From: Campylobacter troglodytis
GTDB lineage: Bacteria > Campylobacterota > Campylobacteria > Campylobacterales > Campylobacteraceae
Length of the DNA stretch: 45,872 nucleotides
Assembly: GCF_006864425.1 (NCBI RefSeq)
Contig: NZ_QHLI01000019.1
Span: 1-45,872, forward strand
Direction of reading: 5' to 3'
Below the pieces are notes generated by a model. That model was given only the letters and a program-made list of their open reading frames with translations. It had not been told where the DNA came from and did no database searches. Positions 1 to 8,539 of this stretch are shown here, piece after piece. The position numbers and the translations under genes were made by a program. Each line of letters begins with the position of its first letter. Position 1 is the stretch's first letter.

Positions 1-974
1 TTAATTTCTTTGTTCTTTAATGGCTTTGAGGAATCATAATCTTTGATGATGAGTTTAAAAGAAAATGTGTCGCTTGAGTGAGGGTTTAAAGGCTTGAAAT
101 CTTGCGTGATAGCTTGGTTGGGGGTGGTAAGAGAATTATCTATGCTTTTTTGAGATTTGTTTTCTTCATATGAATTTTTATCTTGTTGCAAATAGTTTTT
201 ATAAGATAGCATTTGTTGAATGATGGCAAAATGATTTATTTTAGGATTACTTAGATATTTACAAAGCTCTTCTGATTCAGCTTCGTTTAATGCTCGTAGT
301 TCAATATAGTTATTTCGTAAAAGATAGTCTTTGATAAGATTTAGTTTGGTTATGTAAATTTCACAAAGCTTGTCTTGGGTTTGCTCTTCATCTAATTTTT
401 GTTTTTTGCCTTTATCCTCAAATAAGCCCTCTTTAAAATACCAATCCTCTGCTAGTCCTGCTATAAATGCTCCTACAACAGCACCTATAATAGTGCCTAC
501 GATAGCAAAGCTAGTGCCAATAGTAGCTCCTATAACGCTTCTTGCTAGGATTTTGCTAGCTAAATTTATGCTTGCTTTTGTAGCTGATTTTTTAGCTATT
601 TGTTTTGCAGATGTGCCAATATTTTTACCTATTTTACCAAAAGCATAAGACATGCTAGATTCAAATATTGTTTCTTGTATAGCTCTTTTATCATCTTTAC
701 CCTCTGCTTTCTTAAACAAATAAGAAAAAATACCAAAATTACCTATAAGTTTATATTGATAAAAAGTATTTATGCCTTTTGCGACTCCTTGTTTTACCAT
801 ATATTCCTCTAATAGTACACTTGAACCTGCTCCCGCCACAACTATTGAGTAATTTATCAAAGTTCCTACATTGCCAAAATCATTGCTATAGCTATGGTTT
901 TTTGCAAATTTTTGTTTGCAGATGCAAAATTCTAAAGCAATATAAGCAGATTGTGATTGTGTCTTACTTGACAT
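1..974 (-). CDS. Effector-like protein with glycine-zipper head, 3' end beyond window
   Basis: I translated this frame by hand; it is open from ATG at 974 to the left edge (about 324 codons) with no stop, so the C-terminus lies outside the window. Residues ~130-185 are rich in Gly, Ala and Ile (SVIGATIGTSFAIVGTIIG, then AVVGAFIAGLA), like the glycine-zipper or membrane-inserting heads of secreted toxins. A charged linker follows. The last residues are FKLIIKDYDSSKPLKNKEI, the start of the same domain found in the proteins at 3850-6828 and 12208-14694. The start codon overlaps the stop of the upstream membrane-protein gene by 11 bases, suggesting co-translation. The product is probably a third member of the effector family, but its catalytic tail is not visible. 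Confidence 0.75.
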   Translation of the reverse strand, partial: MSSKTQSQSAYIALEFCICKQKFAKNHSYSNDFGNVGTLINYSIVVAGAGSSVLLEEYMVKQGVAKGINTFYQYKLIGNFGIFSYLFKKAEGKDDKRAIQETIFESSMSYAFGKIGKNIGTSAKQIAKKSATKASINLASKILARSVIGATIGTSFAIVGTIIGAVVGAFIAGLAEDWYFKEGLFEDKGKKQKLDEEQTQDKLCEIYITKLNLIKDYLLRNNYIELRALNEAESEELCKYLSNPKINHFAIIQQMLSYKNYLQQDKNSYEENKSQKSIDNSLTTPNQAITQDFKPLNPHSSDTFSFKLIIKDYDSSKPLKNKEI

Positions 975-1665
975 TTTGTTTATTCCTCATCTTTTCTATT
1001 TTGTCCCAATCTATTTTGGGATATATGAAGCGTTCGTGTTGCAAACTTATTTTATATATTAAAAAATCATTTTTATCTGCGTTTAAAAGACTTTTTTCAA
1101 TCATCGGCAATAAAAAGGAATAAAGCTCATCAATATTTGATCCTCCCCAATCTTGGATAAATGACACCACATTGCCAAAAGGGAATCTATCATTTAATCC
1201 CATTTTATAAAACTTTACTTCTGAACTTCCACCAAAAATCATAGCACCAGCGAAAAAAGGCAAATCAATATATATGTATAATGGCTCTGCTAGAGATATT
1301 TTTTTTGTTTTACCCAAATACTTTTCAAAAACTAAATTGTTTTTTGTAATATATATTTTTTTTCGATTTAATAATCTAAACAATCTATACATTGGCATTA
1401 GTGCAATAAATAATAAAACTAAGAATGCCAAAGCCATAATAATAGTCTCTAAATCACGATTGATAAGGTTTTCTATTATTTCTACTGGAAACCACCAACC
1501 CAAAACATATGAGAAAAATATTAGATGCAATATTGTAATAAAATAGCCTATATTGCTTTTTCGCTTTAGCCTCCAAATAATCTCATCGCCATTTGTATCA
1601 TATCTTTTTGAATTTTGGCTTGTTGTTTGATTTGAATTTTTAAGTTGCACTTGTTGTTGCGACAT
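964..1665 (-). CDS. Two-helix membrane protein of the effector island
   Basis: 233 residues starting at ATG 1665, preceded by an AGG-rich Shine-Dalgarno region. The N-terminal ~35 residues are polar (Gln/Asn/Ser). Two hydrophobic segments follow at about 38-58 and 72-94. After them comes a soluble domain beginning RKKIYITKNNLVFEKYLGKTKKI, which resembles the bacterial PH-like fold of small membrane proteins. I do not recognise a named family. It lies between small effector-island genes and overlaps the next gene. Position and topology fit an immunity or accessory protein guarding the membrane against the neighbouring effector; this is inference. It shows the same layout (two helices, then a basic beta-rich domain) as the protein at 8703-9278. 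Confidence 0.7.
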   Translation of the reverse strand: MSQQQVQLKNSNQTTSQNSKRYDTNGDEIIWRLKRKSNIGYFITILHLIFFSYVLGWWFPVEIIENLINRDLETIIMALAFLVLLFIALMPMYRLFRLLNRKKIYITKNNLVFEKYLGKTKKISLAEPLYIYIDLPFFAGAMIFGGSSEVKFYKMGLNDRFPFGNVVSFIQDWGGSNIDELYSFLLPMIEKSLLNADKNDFLIYKISLQHERFIYPKIDWDKIEKMRNKQNVK

Positions 1666-1674
1666 TTTATTTTC

Positions 1675-1809
1675 CTAGCCCTTATTATAAAGTGTATAAA
1701 TTCTAAACCACATATGTCCAAATATAGATTTATTATTCTTTGAGTTCTCTTTAAGATATGGTGTGCCAGCTTTTTCTATGAAGATCTGCATATAATATTT
1801 ATTTTCCAT
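1675..1809 (-). CDS. Short ORF, possibly a truncated effector head
   Basis: 44 codons from ATG 1809 to TAG 1675. The peptide contains QIFIEKAGTPY and FGHMWFRIYTLYN, a GHxWF-type motif seen at the start of some larger secreted enzymes, so this may be the surviving 5' end of a longer gene. The next gene starts nine bases downstream in the same reading frame, which would fit loss of the middle of an older gene. It sits nine bases after the DUF5625-like gene. I cannot assign a function. Confidence 0.4.
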   Translation of the reverse strand: MENKYYMQIFIEKAGTPYLKENSKNNKSIFGHMWFRIYTLYNKG

Positions 1810-1817
1810 AAGTGTTT

Positions 1818-2567
1818 CTATTTCCTAAATGGTCCAGAAATAATTATATGTGGCGTAATACCACTTGGCAAAGGTGCATTTTCTAGTACTTCAAGCCTAA
1901 TGTTATATTTGTGCCAAACTTTTGTATCAAATAGCCCCAAGGTTATGATTTCATCATCGCTCCACATAGGAAAAACTCCCTTTATAGTTGTAAAATATAA
2001 TGGCAATGTTATGATTTGTTCTTGGGATAATTTAGTATTGCCTAGTGGCGTAAAAATAAGCTTAAATTTAAAATGTTGATTTGGATGATACTCTTGCAAA
2101 ATCTTTAAAACTTTTTGCTTTTGCAAGTCGTCCCAATAACATATAAGGCGACAACCATAAGAAAATTTATTGGCACTAGCAGGTCGCCAAATATAATCAA
2201 GTCGCTTGATAAAATCTGCTCCATTTTTTATAGGGAGATTTTCAAATGCTACCCTAAGATCGTAGTCATCAAGGTTTTTATCGTCATTTAAGCAGTAGCT
2301 ATCCCTCCAATATGTATTAGGCTTAAAAAATATTTGAATAGCAATATATGGCTTGTGCCTCCAAAAATCAAACGGCATTGTAAATTGTTTTTCATACACA
2401 TTGCCTTGCTTAGTAAAGTCAAATGGCTCTTTTATGTAAAAATACTCAGCTTTAAGTGGATTTAAAGTGCTACTAGAATATAAATTTATTTGAGATATAA
2501 ATATTAACAAAATAGAATGTCTTAATATATTTTTGAATGTTTGTGTTGCATTTGCTGAATTTATCAT
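1818..2567 (-). CDS. Exported DUF5625-like protein, possible immunity protein
   Basis: 249 residues. A hydrophobic stretch at about 14-32 (ILRHSILLIFISQINLY) looks like an uncleaved or weak signal sequence. The body has EPFDFTKQGNVYEKQFTMPF, then RHKPYIAIQIFF, then GADFIKRL and a late LPLYFT. This is the spacing I associate with DUF5625-type beta-sandwich proteins, which occur near T6SS effectors; that match is from memory and only moderate. The gene begins 11 bases after partner A (2579-3850) behind an AAAAGGCGAC Shine-Dalgarno stretch, so it is probably co-transcribed with toxin A and its partner. An exported protein directly downstream of an HExxH toxin is a natural immunity candidate. Confidence 0.6.
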   Translation of the reverse strand: MINSANATQTFKNILRHSILLIFISQINLYSSSTLNPLKAEYFYIKEPFDFTKQGNVYEKQFTMPFDFWRHKPYIAIQIFFKPNTYWRDSYCLNDDKNLDDYDLRVAFENLPIKNGADFIKRLDYIWRPASANKFSYGCRLICYWDDLQKQKVLKILQEYHPNQHFKFKLIFTPLGNTKLSQEQIITLPLYFTTIKGVFPMWSDDEIITLGLFDTKVWHKYNIRLEVLENAPLPSGITPHIIISGPFRK

Positions 2568-2578
2568 TATGTCGCCTT

Positions 2579-3850
2579 TTATTCAAATCCTAACTCCAGC
2601 TTTTTCATCATTTCTTTGCTCCAACCCTTTGGGGCATTTGTGATGCTTGGATAGATTTGATTAAAAAATTCAATATACACATCTTTGTTATCGCTTAATT
2701 CAAAATAATATTTGCCTAGTGGGGAGGGGGTGGGTATGGTATATGATTCTTTTTCTTCTAATGACATCCATACAAGCTTGTGTTTTGGTATTTCGCTTAT
2801 TTTTTGGTTGGGGGAGATAAAAGAAGACGATGGGCTACCAAATTCTGCGTGGTAAAGTCCTTTTTCATCGCTTGGGAGATAATTTGTAGCCTCCACATTA
2901 AAAAAGCCATATTCCCAGCCATCATTTGAGCTAGCAAGTATTTCATCTTTTAATTCTTGCGATAAATCACTATGATACAAATCGCTAACACTATTGCGCA
3001 ATTTGTAAAACAAATGTTTCCAATTATCATATCTTGACAAAAAACTCTCATCTATATAACAGGCTATATTAAAGAGCATATTGTTTTTTTCTGCAAGGTA
3101 TCCTTGATAATAGCGTATCGTATAGTTTTGCAAGCTCCACACCAAATACGCATAAAATAGCTCATCATATAGCAAAATCTTAAAATTAGATTGATTGGTT
3201 TTTGTTAGATAATCAAGGGCGATTAAATTAATCACATTATTGCGAACAATCTTATGTGTATCAGTATATCGCTTTATCATAGATTTTGGTAAAATCCCTT
3301 TTTGTGCTAGATTTTCAAAAAGTCTATCATTCAAATGATATGCCTTAATGCCGAGATTTTTGTTTATCGAAGTTAGGTAGTTTTGGATAAATTCTGTATT
3401 TTTTTGATGTAACTGCGTGAAATATGAGATGATTTGCTCTTTGCTTAAAGTAATATTTGCCTCGCTATTTTTGCAAAGGGTTTTTACATTATTGGCGTTA
3501 TATATGGTGTATTCGCCACCCATCATTGCATCAAATTGTGTTTGTGGTGGAACATAGTTTGTATTTATCTCATCAAGCCATAAAGGATTGATTTTATCCA
3601 CTTCATTAGTGATATTTGATATGTTTGAAGGGATCAATTTTGGTGCTAAAATGCCTTGCTTATTTTTGCTAAAAATAATTTTACCAAGATATAAGCCTAT
3701 TTTATGGTCTAATATTTGGTATGAGTTATTGGGACACCAATCATTAAGGGCATTTATGGCTGTGTTTATGCCTAGATATATTTCTTTATCAGCTCGTTTG
3801 CGTAGAAAGTTATCGTGTATTTTTGGGTCCCAAACCCTTCCTAAGGCCAT
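2579..3850 (-). CDS. Partner protein A of HExxH toxin (paralogue at 10898-12196)
   Basis: 423 residues, no recognised family, no signal peptide and no clear membrane helix. Its ATG overlaps the toxin A stop (TAATG), so the two are translationally coupled. It is mosaic relative to partner B. The block QIISYFTQLHQKNTEFIQNY through GILPKSMIKRYTDTHK and the C-terminal block from PSPLGKYYFELSDN to KKLELG are almost identical in both, including the DNA, while the N-terminus and the region after residue ~225 differ strongly. That alternation suggests gene conversion or cassette exchange. Conserved pairing with the HExxH toxin suggests a specific chaperone, adaptor or immunity role. I cannot choose between these from sequence. 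Confidence 0.75.
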   Translation of the reverse strand: MALGRVWDPKIHDNFLRKRADKEIYLGINTAINALNDWCPNNSYQILDHKIGLYLGKIIFSKNKQGILAPKLIPSNISNITNEVDKINPLWLDEINTNYVPPQTQFDAMMGGEYTIYNANNVKTLCKNSEANITLSKEQIISYFTQLHQKNTEFIQNYLTSINKNLGIKAYHLNDRLFENLAQKGILPKSMIKRYTDTHKIVRNNVINLIALDYLTKTNQSNFKILLYDELFYAYLVWSLQNYTIRYYQGYLAEKNNMLFNIACYIDESFLSRYDNWKHLFYKLRNSVSDLYHSDLSQELKDEILASSNDGWEYGFFNVEATNYLPSDEKGLYHAEFGSPSSSFISPNQKISEIPKHKLVWMSLEEKESYTIPTPSPLGKYYFELSDNKDVYIEFFNQIYPSITNAPKGWSKEMMKKLELGFE

Positions 3851-6828
3851 TATTTTACTCCAACTTTTTGTCTAAATTTCCAAGCCACCACCTTAGTATC
3901 TCTCTCGTTTGGTTGGATATAATATAGAGGCGATGGCTTCATAAATTGCTTGTTAATTTTAATTATATTTTTAGAATACTTATGATTTTTGTGGCACTTT
4001 TTCAATTCAGCATCAAAAATAGCGCATTCTTTATCATAGGCATTAAAAAATTTATCATAACTCCAAGCAATATAAAAAGTGTCATTATAATAAATCAATT
4101 TTGCCACTCTACTTTGTGCGAGTTTATGTCCTTGTGCATCCTCAAAAACATACCAAATATAAAAATGCCTAAATTCGTGGATAATTGTGTCTATAAATAT
4201 AATAAAACTGTCTTTAATATTGTTTGGTGGCTTAATGCTAATGGTATTAGTTTTTCTACGGTAAGTGCCAGAATCGCCTGGATTTGGCTCAGTATCAATC
4301 TTTGGTCTATATTGTTGTTTTATGCCTAATTCATCGCAAACATCATAGAGAAAATCTGTGATAAGTTGTTTCCAATTTGCATTGCCACGCAAAAACGCAT
4401 TTTCAAATTCTTGCTTATAATTTCTTGTGTTTGAATTTATGACATTACATATAATTGATATATTTATTGTTGAATCACAAAAACTTATACCTTTATATAC
4501 TTTCACAACGCTATTTATAAAATTATCCCTATCATCTTTGTATTCATCCTTACACTCAAACCACACATAGCAAGTTTGTTCTACACTATCTATAAAATTC
4601 TCATCTCCTAAATCAAAGCTATAATAAATATAAGCAATTTTACCTGCAAGTTGGGGATAGGTTTTAAAATAATCAAATACTGCATCTGCCCTTTTGTTAT
4701 ATGTTGTTCTATTGCTTTTATAAAATTCATCTAAATTTTTATCATTAGCCTTTAAAAACCACAGTGCTTCATCTATGCTATAAATATAATCTAATTTATT
4801 CCACTCATTTATATCATTGCTATTTATGGCTTTAGCATATATAGCCTCTTGCTTAGTATTGTTATTAGCTCTTTGTGATTTGCTTACATTACCGTCATTG
4901 CCTACTGCAAAAGTTAGGTTAAATTTTATATGTGCTGTATTTTTATCAAACTGTTTTATGTTTGAAGCGTAGATAAGGTATATAAATTCTACATAGCCAT
5001 TTTGTCGCAAATGATCTAGCTCTTTGGGTGTTGATAAATAAAAATCTTGTGTGTCTTGTCCTATAATAAATTCTTTTCTTAAATTATGTGATATAAGTTC
5101 AAAATTTTTAGCCTTATGTTTTTTTGCATAAAGCTCCTCTTTCCAATAAATTGTGCCTATATTAGATTCATCGCTAAATTTTATTGCTTTGAGTGTGAGA
5201 TAAGTCCCTATTGCAAATGGAGCATTTAAATTCACAAAAACTCTATCATTATGCCCTTCAATCTTAATGTTTTTAATAAGATTAATCTTATAATCAATAA
5301 TACATTTTACATATGGCATAGTATTTATTAGTTTGGCGATGTTTTTTATATTGGCAAAAAAGTGCTTTAAATATATATTATTATCTAGTGTTTCTTGTGT
5401 ATTATCACATATTTTACAATGAGTTTGTGTGAATTCTTTATCATTATAAAGTGACAAAGTTGAATTAGATTTTGCAAAATCCGCATTGTTTTGAGCGGCA
5501 ATGTTAGATTCTTTTAGCAAGGATTGTGCTTCTTGTGTGTTTATAAAATAAGTGCCATTTTCTATCCTTGCCTTAGTATGACCCTCATAACTCGCTCTTA
5601 CTTTATCACCTTGCATCACAAAAAGTGTAAATCCATTGAAATATAAATAGATCTTTGCTTTGAAATAAAGCGTTGCAGAGCATTTTTGATAATTATTGGG
5701 GCTTAGAATTTTATTTGTGCTGTTTTTAAATTCATAGTATTGTGTGCTCTTTGAATTTAGTTTGTTTGTGGGGGTTTGATTGTAGTGCTCTAAGCTAAAT
5801 GCGTGAGATGAATAAGTTTCTTTTGCTAGATAGTATGGACTTTGCTCGTAATCACTGTCATTTATGAGTTTAATGCTAAAAAAATCTCCCCTCTCATTGC
5901 TTGGAATTTCAAAGATAACTTCTCCATTTCTTGTAGTGAATTTAGATTCATAGCATTTTTTAGCATCAATATTTGTTATTTGAATTTCTTTGTCTTTTAA
6001 AGGGATTAATAAATCATAATCTTTAATGATGAGTTTAAAGGGAATCGTAGTGTTGTTTGTAGGTGGGTGAGGGTTGGGGGAATTTGTGGTGGTTTGAGTG
6101 GAGTGGTTAGAGGCATTTATAGTTGAATCATCTGTTGCATTTGTATTTGAATCTGCATCACTTTTTTTAAGATAATTGTTAAAACTGCGTAGCGTTTTAT
6201 CTATATCGTTGGCATTAGAATCTGTGTGTAATAATACTTCTATTATGGATTGGTAGTCTTTGGAATCTAGATTCCTTTGAGGATTTGCATAGGGGTGAGC
6301 TGAATTATATTGTATCTCACCATTTGAATGATTGCCTTGAATAATCAAATCATTAACATCAAATTCATCTATCCAAGCAGTGATTTTATCGATAACATTG
6401 GAGGTAAAATCTTGCAAAGATGAAATATTATTTTCTATAATAGTTGCTATATATTTTGAAGATTCATCAAATCTTTGTTTTAGAGATTCCCAAAGTTGTG
6501 GAGCGTTTTCTTTGCAATAGATGTAAATTTCTGTTATGAAATATGTAAATGCTAAAGAAGCACCAATGCTAACCACCAAAGTCCAACAACCAGCAATAAA
6601 ACCAGTAGAAGCAAGAGTCCCTACCGCCAATTCCGTAGCAATGCCAAATCCGATTTGCAAACCTCCTAAAATAAGCATATCATTAGCATTAAGATTAGAA
6701 TCACTAATATTTAATACCATTGTTTTGGAGGCATTTTTGAACTTAGGTATAAATCTTGCATAAAAAGGCAATCCTTTTTCAATATACTTTATATTTTCTG
6801 TTATTACCGTGTCTATTGAACTTAACAT
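3850..6828 (-). CDS. Toxin A: HExxH metallopeptidase effector, N-terminus cut off by IS
   Basis: 992 codons remain from ATG 6828, but this is not the native start. The same frame continues on the other side of the IS at 6838-7635, and removing the IS plus one target copy gives a ~1032-residue protein starting at 7754. Features of the remaining part: a hydrophobic Gly/Ala head at about 50-105 (GGLQIGFGIATELAVGTL onward); a Ser/Thr/Asn linker around 225-258; the shared FKLIIKDYD domain at about 264-395; a long middle region; and HEFRH at about 884-888, a zinc HExxH motif. A later IQPNERD may supply the third zinc ligand, as in many gluzincins. Partner A follows with overlap. It is probably a secreted antibacterial or host-directed protease; the secretion route is inferred from context. 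Confidence 0.8.
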   Translation of the reverse strand: MLSSIDTVITENIKYIEKGLPFYARFIPKFKNASKTMVLNISDSNLNANDMLILGGLQIGFGIATELAVGTLASTGFIAGCWTLVVSIGASLAFTYFITEIYIYCKENAPQLWESLKQRFDESSKYIATIIENNISSLQDFTSNVIDKITAWIDEFDVNDLIIQGNHSNGEIQYNSAHPYANPQRNLDSKDYQSIIEVLLHTDSNANDIDKTLRSFNNYLKKSDADSNTNATDDSTINASNHSTQTTTNSPNPHPPTNNTTIPFKLIIKDYDLLIPLKDKEIQITNIDAKKCYESKFTTRNGEVIFEIPSNERGDFFSIKLINDSDYEQSPYYLAKETYSSHAFSLEHYNQTPTNKLNSKSTQYYEFKNSTNKILSPNNYQKCSATLYFKAKIYLYFNGFTLFVMQGDKVRASYEGHTKARIENGTYFINTQEAQSLLKESNIAAQNNADFAKSNSTLSLYNDKEFTQTHCKICDNTQETLDNNIYLKHFFANIKNIAKLINTMPYVKCIIDYKINLIKNIKIEGHNDRVFVNLNAPFAIGTYLTLKAIKFSDESNIGTIYWKEELYAKKHKAKNFELISHNLRKEFIIGQDTQDFYLSTPKELDHLRQNGYVEFIYLIYASNIKQFDKNTAHIKFNLTFAVGNDGNVSKSQRANNNTKQEAIYAKAINSNDINEWNKLDYIYSIDEALWFLKANDKNLDEFYKSNRTTYNKRADAVFDYFKTYPQLAGKIAYIYYSFDLGDENFIDSVEQTCYVWFECKDEYKDDRDNFINSVVKVYKGISFCDSTINISIICNVINSNTRNYKQEFENAFLRGNANWKQLITDFLYDVCDELGIKQQYRPKIDTEPNPGDSGTYRRKTNTISIKPPNNIKDSFIIFIDTIIHEFRHFYIWYVFEDAQGHKLAQSRVAKLIYYNDTFYIAWSYDKFFNAYDKECAIFDAELKKCHKNHKYSKNIIKINKQFMKPSPLYYIQPNERDTKVVAWKFRQKVGVK

Positions 6829-6829
6829 A

Positions 6830-6837
6830 TAAAATAA
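6830..6837. repeat. 8-bp target-site duplication, left copy (TAAAATAA)
   Basis: TAAAATAA directly abuts the IS end at 6838 and recurs exactly at 7636-7643 after the other end. Eight bases is the usual target duplication for the IS1595 family. Confidence 0.9.
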
Positions 6838-7083
6838 GGCTCAAGATACTTTAATAGGATTTTCTCTTATCAATTTTAATAAATTTTGATGAGAATTTTG
6901 TCCTAAATTTTTCGTCTTAATTCTGTTTCCTTTAAGTGAAGCACGAAATTTTCTTTTTTAATTCCACGAAATTTGGCAAGTCTAAACTTAGCAAAGCCCC
7001 AAAAATTATCTATTCCATTGATATGGCTTCGTCCGTTTGCGAACTCAAATTTGGCGTGTTTTACCCTATAATGTGCCTTTGCA

Positions 7084-7120
7084 CCTTCTTGCAAAGTTGC
7101 GAGTGTAACGAAGCAAAAAA
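7084..7120 (-). repeat. Hairpin insert B inside IS copy 1
   Basis: On the minus strand: TTTTTTGCTTCG, short core TTACA, then CTCGCAACTTTGCAAG. It interrupts the transposase between the AYDGLVDF and AHYRVKHAKF segments. The corresponding point of IS copy 2 (about 10184) lacks it. Confidence 0.6.
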
Positions 7121-7170
7121 TCCACTAAACCATCATAGGCTTTGAAGCTTTCCTGTAAATCTCGCTTTCT

Positions 7171-7590
7171 TCAAGCTCTGAAAATTCCTTTATTATGGAC
7201 TGTAACTCTTTGGCAGAGCAATGTTTGACCACTTGCGTATAAACTCGTGCGATTGCGTTTTAACATACCAAACACAGGTGTCTTTTTTCCAGCCCCACGC
7301 CCACGCTTGCCCCTTACTCTTTTAGCTCCAAAATAACTCTCATCAACTTCGATTTCACCGCTGAGATTTTTTCGCATTCTTTGGCTATTAAAATGCGAAT
7401 TTCACGCAAAATTCTATTCACGCAAACACGAGAAATTTTGCAAATTTCAGCGATTTTTTTCGCCTCTAAATCAAGGGCTTCTTGCAAAGTTACGAGCCGT
7501 AAGGCGAAGTAAAAAATACTTCAAAATTTCTCTAAATTTCTTTTGAGACAATTCGGAAGCGAATCATATACTTGTTTTTCATTTTGCTCT
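7171..7590 (-). pseudogene. IS1595 transposase, N-terminal and catalytic-core remnant
   Basis: ATG near 7584 begins KNKYMIRFR, but the homologous ELSQKKFREILKYF continues in another frame. That is followed by hairpin insert A, then DLEAKKIAEI and the GEIEVDESYFG core. Another frameshift near 7250 moves VYTQVVKHCSAKELQ out of frame. Several independent lesions make this a dead gene. Confidence 0.8.
7479..7516 (-). repeat. Hairpin insert A inside IS copy 1
   Basis: On the minus strand: TTTTTTACTTCG, core CCTTACGG, then CTCGTAACTTTGCAAG. It splits the transposase between EILKYF and DLEAKKIAEI. IS copy 2 has an insert at the same place (9741-9778) with the same core but a changed right arm. Confidence 0.65.
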
Positions 7591-7635
7591 CCATACTTTA
7601 AAATGATATTGTATCAAATTAAAGTATCTTGAGCC

Positions 7636-7754
7636 TAAAATAATTTTGATTTTATTGAATCGGCGTTGTTGCTAACTTCTATGTCAATTAGACAGGGTTT
7701 ATTGTCGCTTGTAATGCAGGTGGTAAATGTGTTTTCAATATTTTGTCCCATCAT
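7636..7754 (-). pseudogene. 5' fragment of toxin A left by the IS insertion
   Basis: ATG at 7754 overlaps the upstream gene's TGA (ATGA) and follows an AAGGAA Shine-Dalgarno, so it is a convincing native start. It encodes about 39 residues (MMGQNIENTFTTCITSDNK and on to SIKSKLF). The last codons, TTA TTT, lie in the 8-bp target duplication, and the IS end then creates a TAG stop. On the far side of the IS the duplication is read in exactly the same frame (TTA TTT TAT ATG) into the 992-codon ORF. Confidence 0.85.
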
Positions 7755-8230
7755 AATTCCTTTTCGCAAATTTTGGTATTTTGTGCGCTATTTGTTTTAT
7801 CTTGTAAAATCGCTCTTTTGTTTAGAAAATCTATTAGCACACTAGAATCTATATCTTTTAAAAATCCAAAAACTCTGTGTTTAATGATATGATTGTCTTT
7901 GCGCTCACAACGCACGATTTGTTGTATTTTTACAGGAATTACCGATTGCGAAAATATATATTCGCAATAATACAAACTTTCATCATTTTTTATGCGATAC
8001 AAGCCAATAGAGATAGCCCCAAATAAAATGCAAAATTCTGCAAAAAGCTCTTTATTTTGTGCATATATAGATTTTATGCGTGGCGTAACTAAAAGCAGGA
8101 CACAAACAACCAAAAACCCAATATATAAAAAACTTAAAATGCCAAATAACGCACAAACAAATAATATGCAAAATATGCTAAAAAAACGCAATATTTTTGT
8201 TTTTCTATCACTACGAAATGGGGTAAGCAA
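7751..8230 (-). CDS. Small membrane protein upstream of toxin A
   Basis: 159 codons from a TTG at 8230 with no clear Shine-Dalgarno; no ATG alternative exists near the N-terminus. One long hydrophobic hairpin spans about 12-48 (FFSIFCILFVCALFGILSF and VCVLLLVTP). A soluble domain follows with many charged residues and CEYIFSQSVIPVKIQQIVR. The frame is the same as the upstream gene (8240-8539), from which it is separated only by TAA and three codons, so the two may be one gene split by a nonsense change. The stop overlaps the toxin A start. Family unknown; an immunity or PH-like membrane protein is a guess. Confidence 0.55.
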   Translation of the reverse strand: MLTPFRSDRKTKILRFFSIFCILFVCALFGILSFLYIGFLVVCVLLLVTPRIKSIYAQNKELFAEFCILFGAISIGLYRIKNDESLYYCEYIFSQSVIPVKIQQIVRCERKDNHIIKHRVFGFLKDIDSSVLIDFLNKRAILQDKTNSAQNTKICEKEL

Positions 8231-8239
8231 GATTAGATT

Positions 8240-8539
8240 TTACTTTGTTTGTTTTCGCTCCCTAAAACTACAAAAATGCAAAAATAGCAAAATGAATATC
8301 GCGCAAAATATAGCAAAAAAGTATAACCCTACACACATCACAATATCATAAAAGTTTGCAAACATAGAATTTTGTCTAAAATGAATCTCTAAAATCACAA
8401 AACCAAGCAAAATGTTTATCGTGGCGCAGATTCGTGCAATATTTAGCACAGTGCCATATAGCCTCATTTTTTGTACATCCAAACTTTCATTTTTATAAGG
8501 AAATCCACAAAAAAGAAAAATATCAAACTTCTCACTCAC
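8240..8539 (-). CDS. Small membrane protein, GTG start
   Basis: 99 codons from GTG 8539, which lies just inside the 3' end of the 50-codon gene at 8532-8684. Hydrophobic segments at about 26-50 (TVLNIARICATINILLGFVIL) and 65-90 (IVMCVGLYFFAIFCAIFILLFL) predict two helices, ending in a basic tail RERKQTK. No family recognised. In the same frame the sequence continues after its TAA into 7751-8230. Confidence 0.5.
   Translation of the reverse strand: MSEKFDIFLFCGFPYKNESLDVQKMRLYGTVLNIARICATINILLGFVILEIHFRQNSMFANFYDIVMCVGLYFFAIFCAIFILLFLHFCSFRERKQTK

Larger units (their letters stand above)
6838..7635 (-). mobile_element. IS1595-family insertion sequence, copy 1 (798 bp), transposase decayed
   Basis: The ends are inverted repeats: GGCTCAAGATACTTTAAT at 6838 and its complement ending at 7635, flanked by perfect 8-bp TAAAATAA duplications. 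The transposase reads on the minus strand. VDESYFGAKRVRGKRGRGAG (the DDE-domain start typical of IS1595/ISXO2 transposases) lies near 7330-7280, and ANGRSHINGIDNFWGFAK (the C-terminal catalytic-Glu region) near 7000-7045. The frame is broken several times, partly by two ~38-bp inserts at 7084-7120 and 7479-7516, so no full transposase can be made. The clean target duplication alongside a degraded transposase suggests the element was mobilised in trans by an intact relative. Confidence 0.9.

Noticed and set aside
370-812. Plus-strand ORFs at the left edge
   Set aside because: They lie opposite a continuous minus-strand gene with better coding character and operon context.
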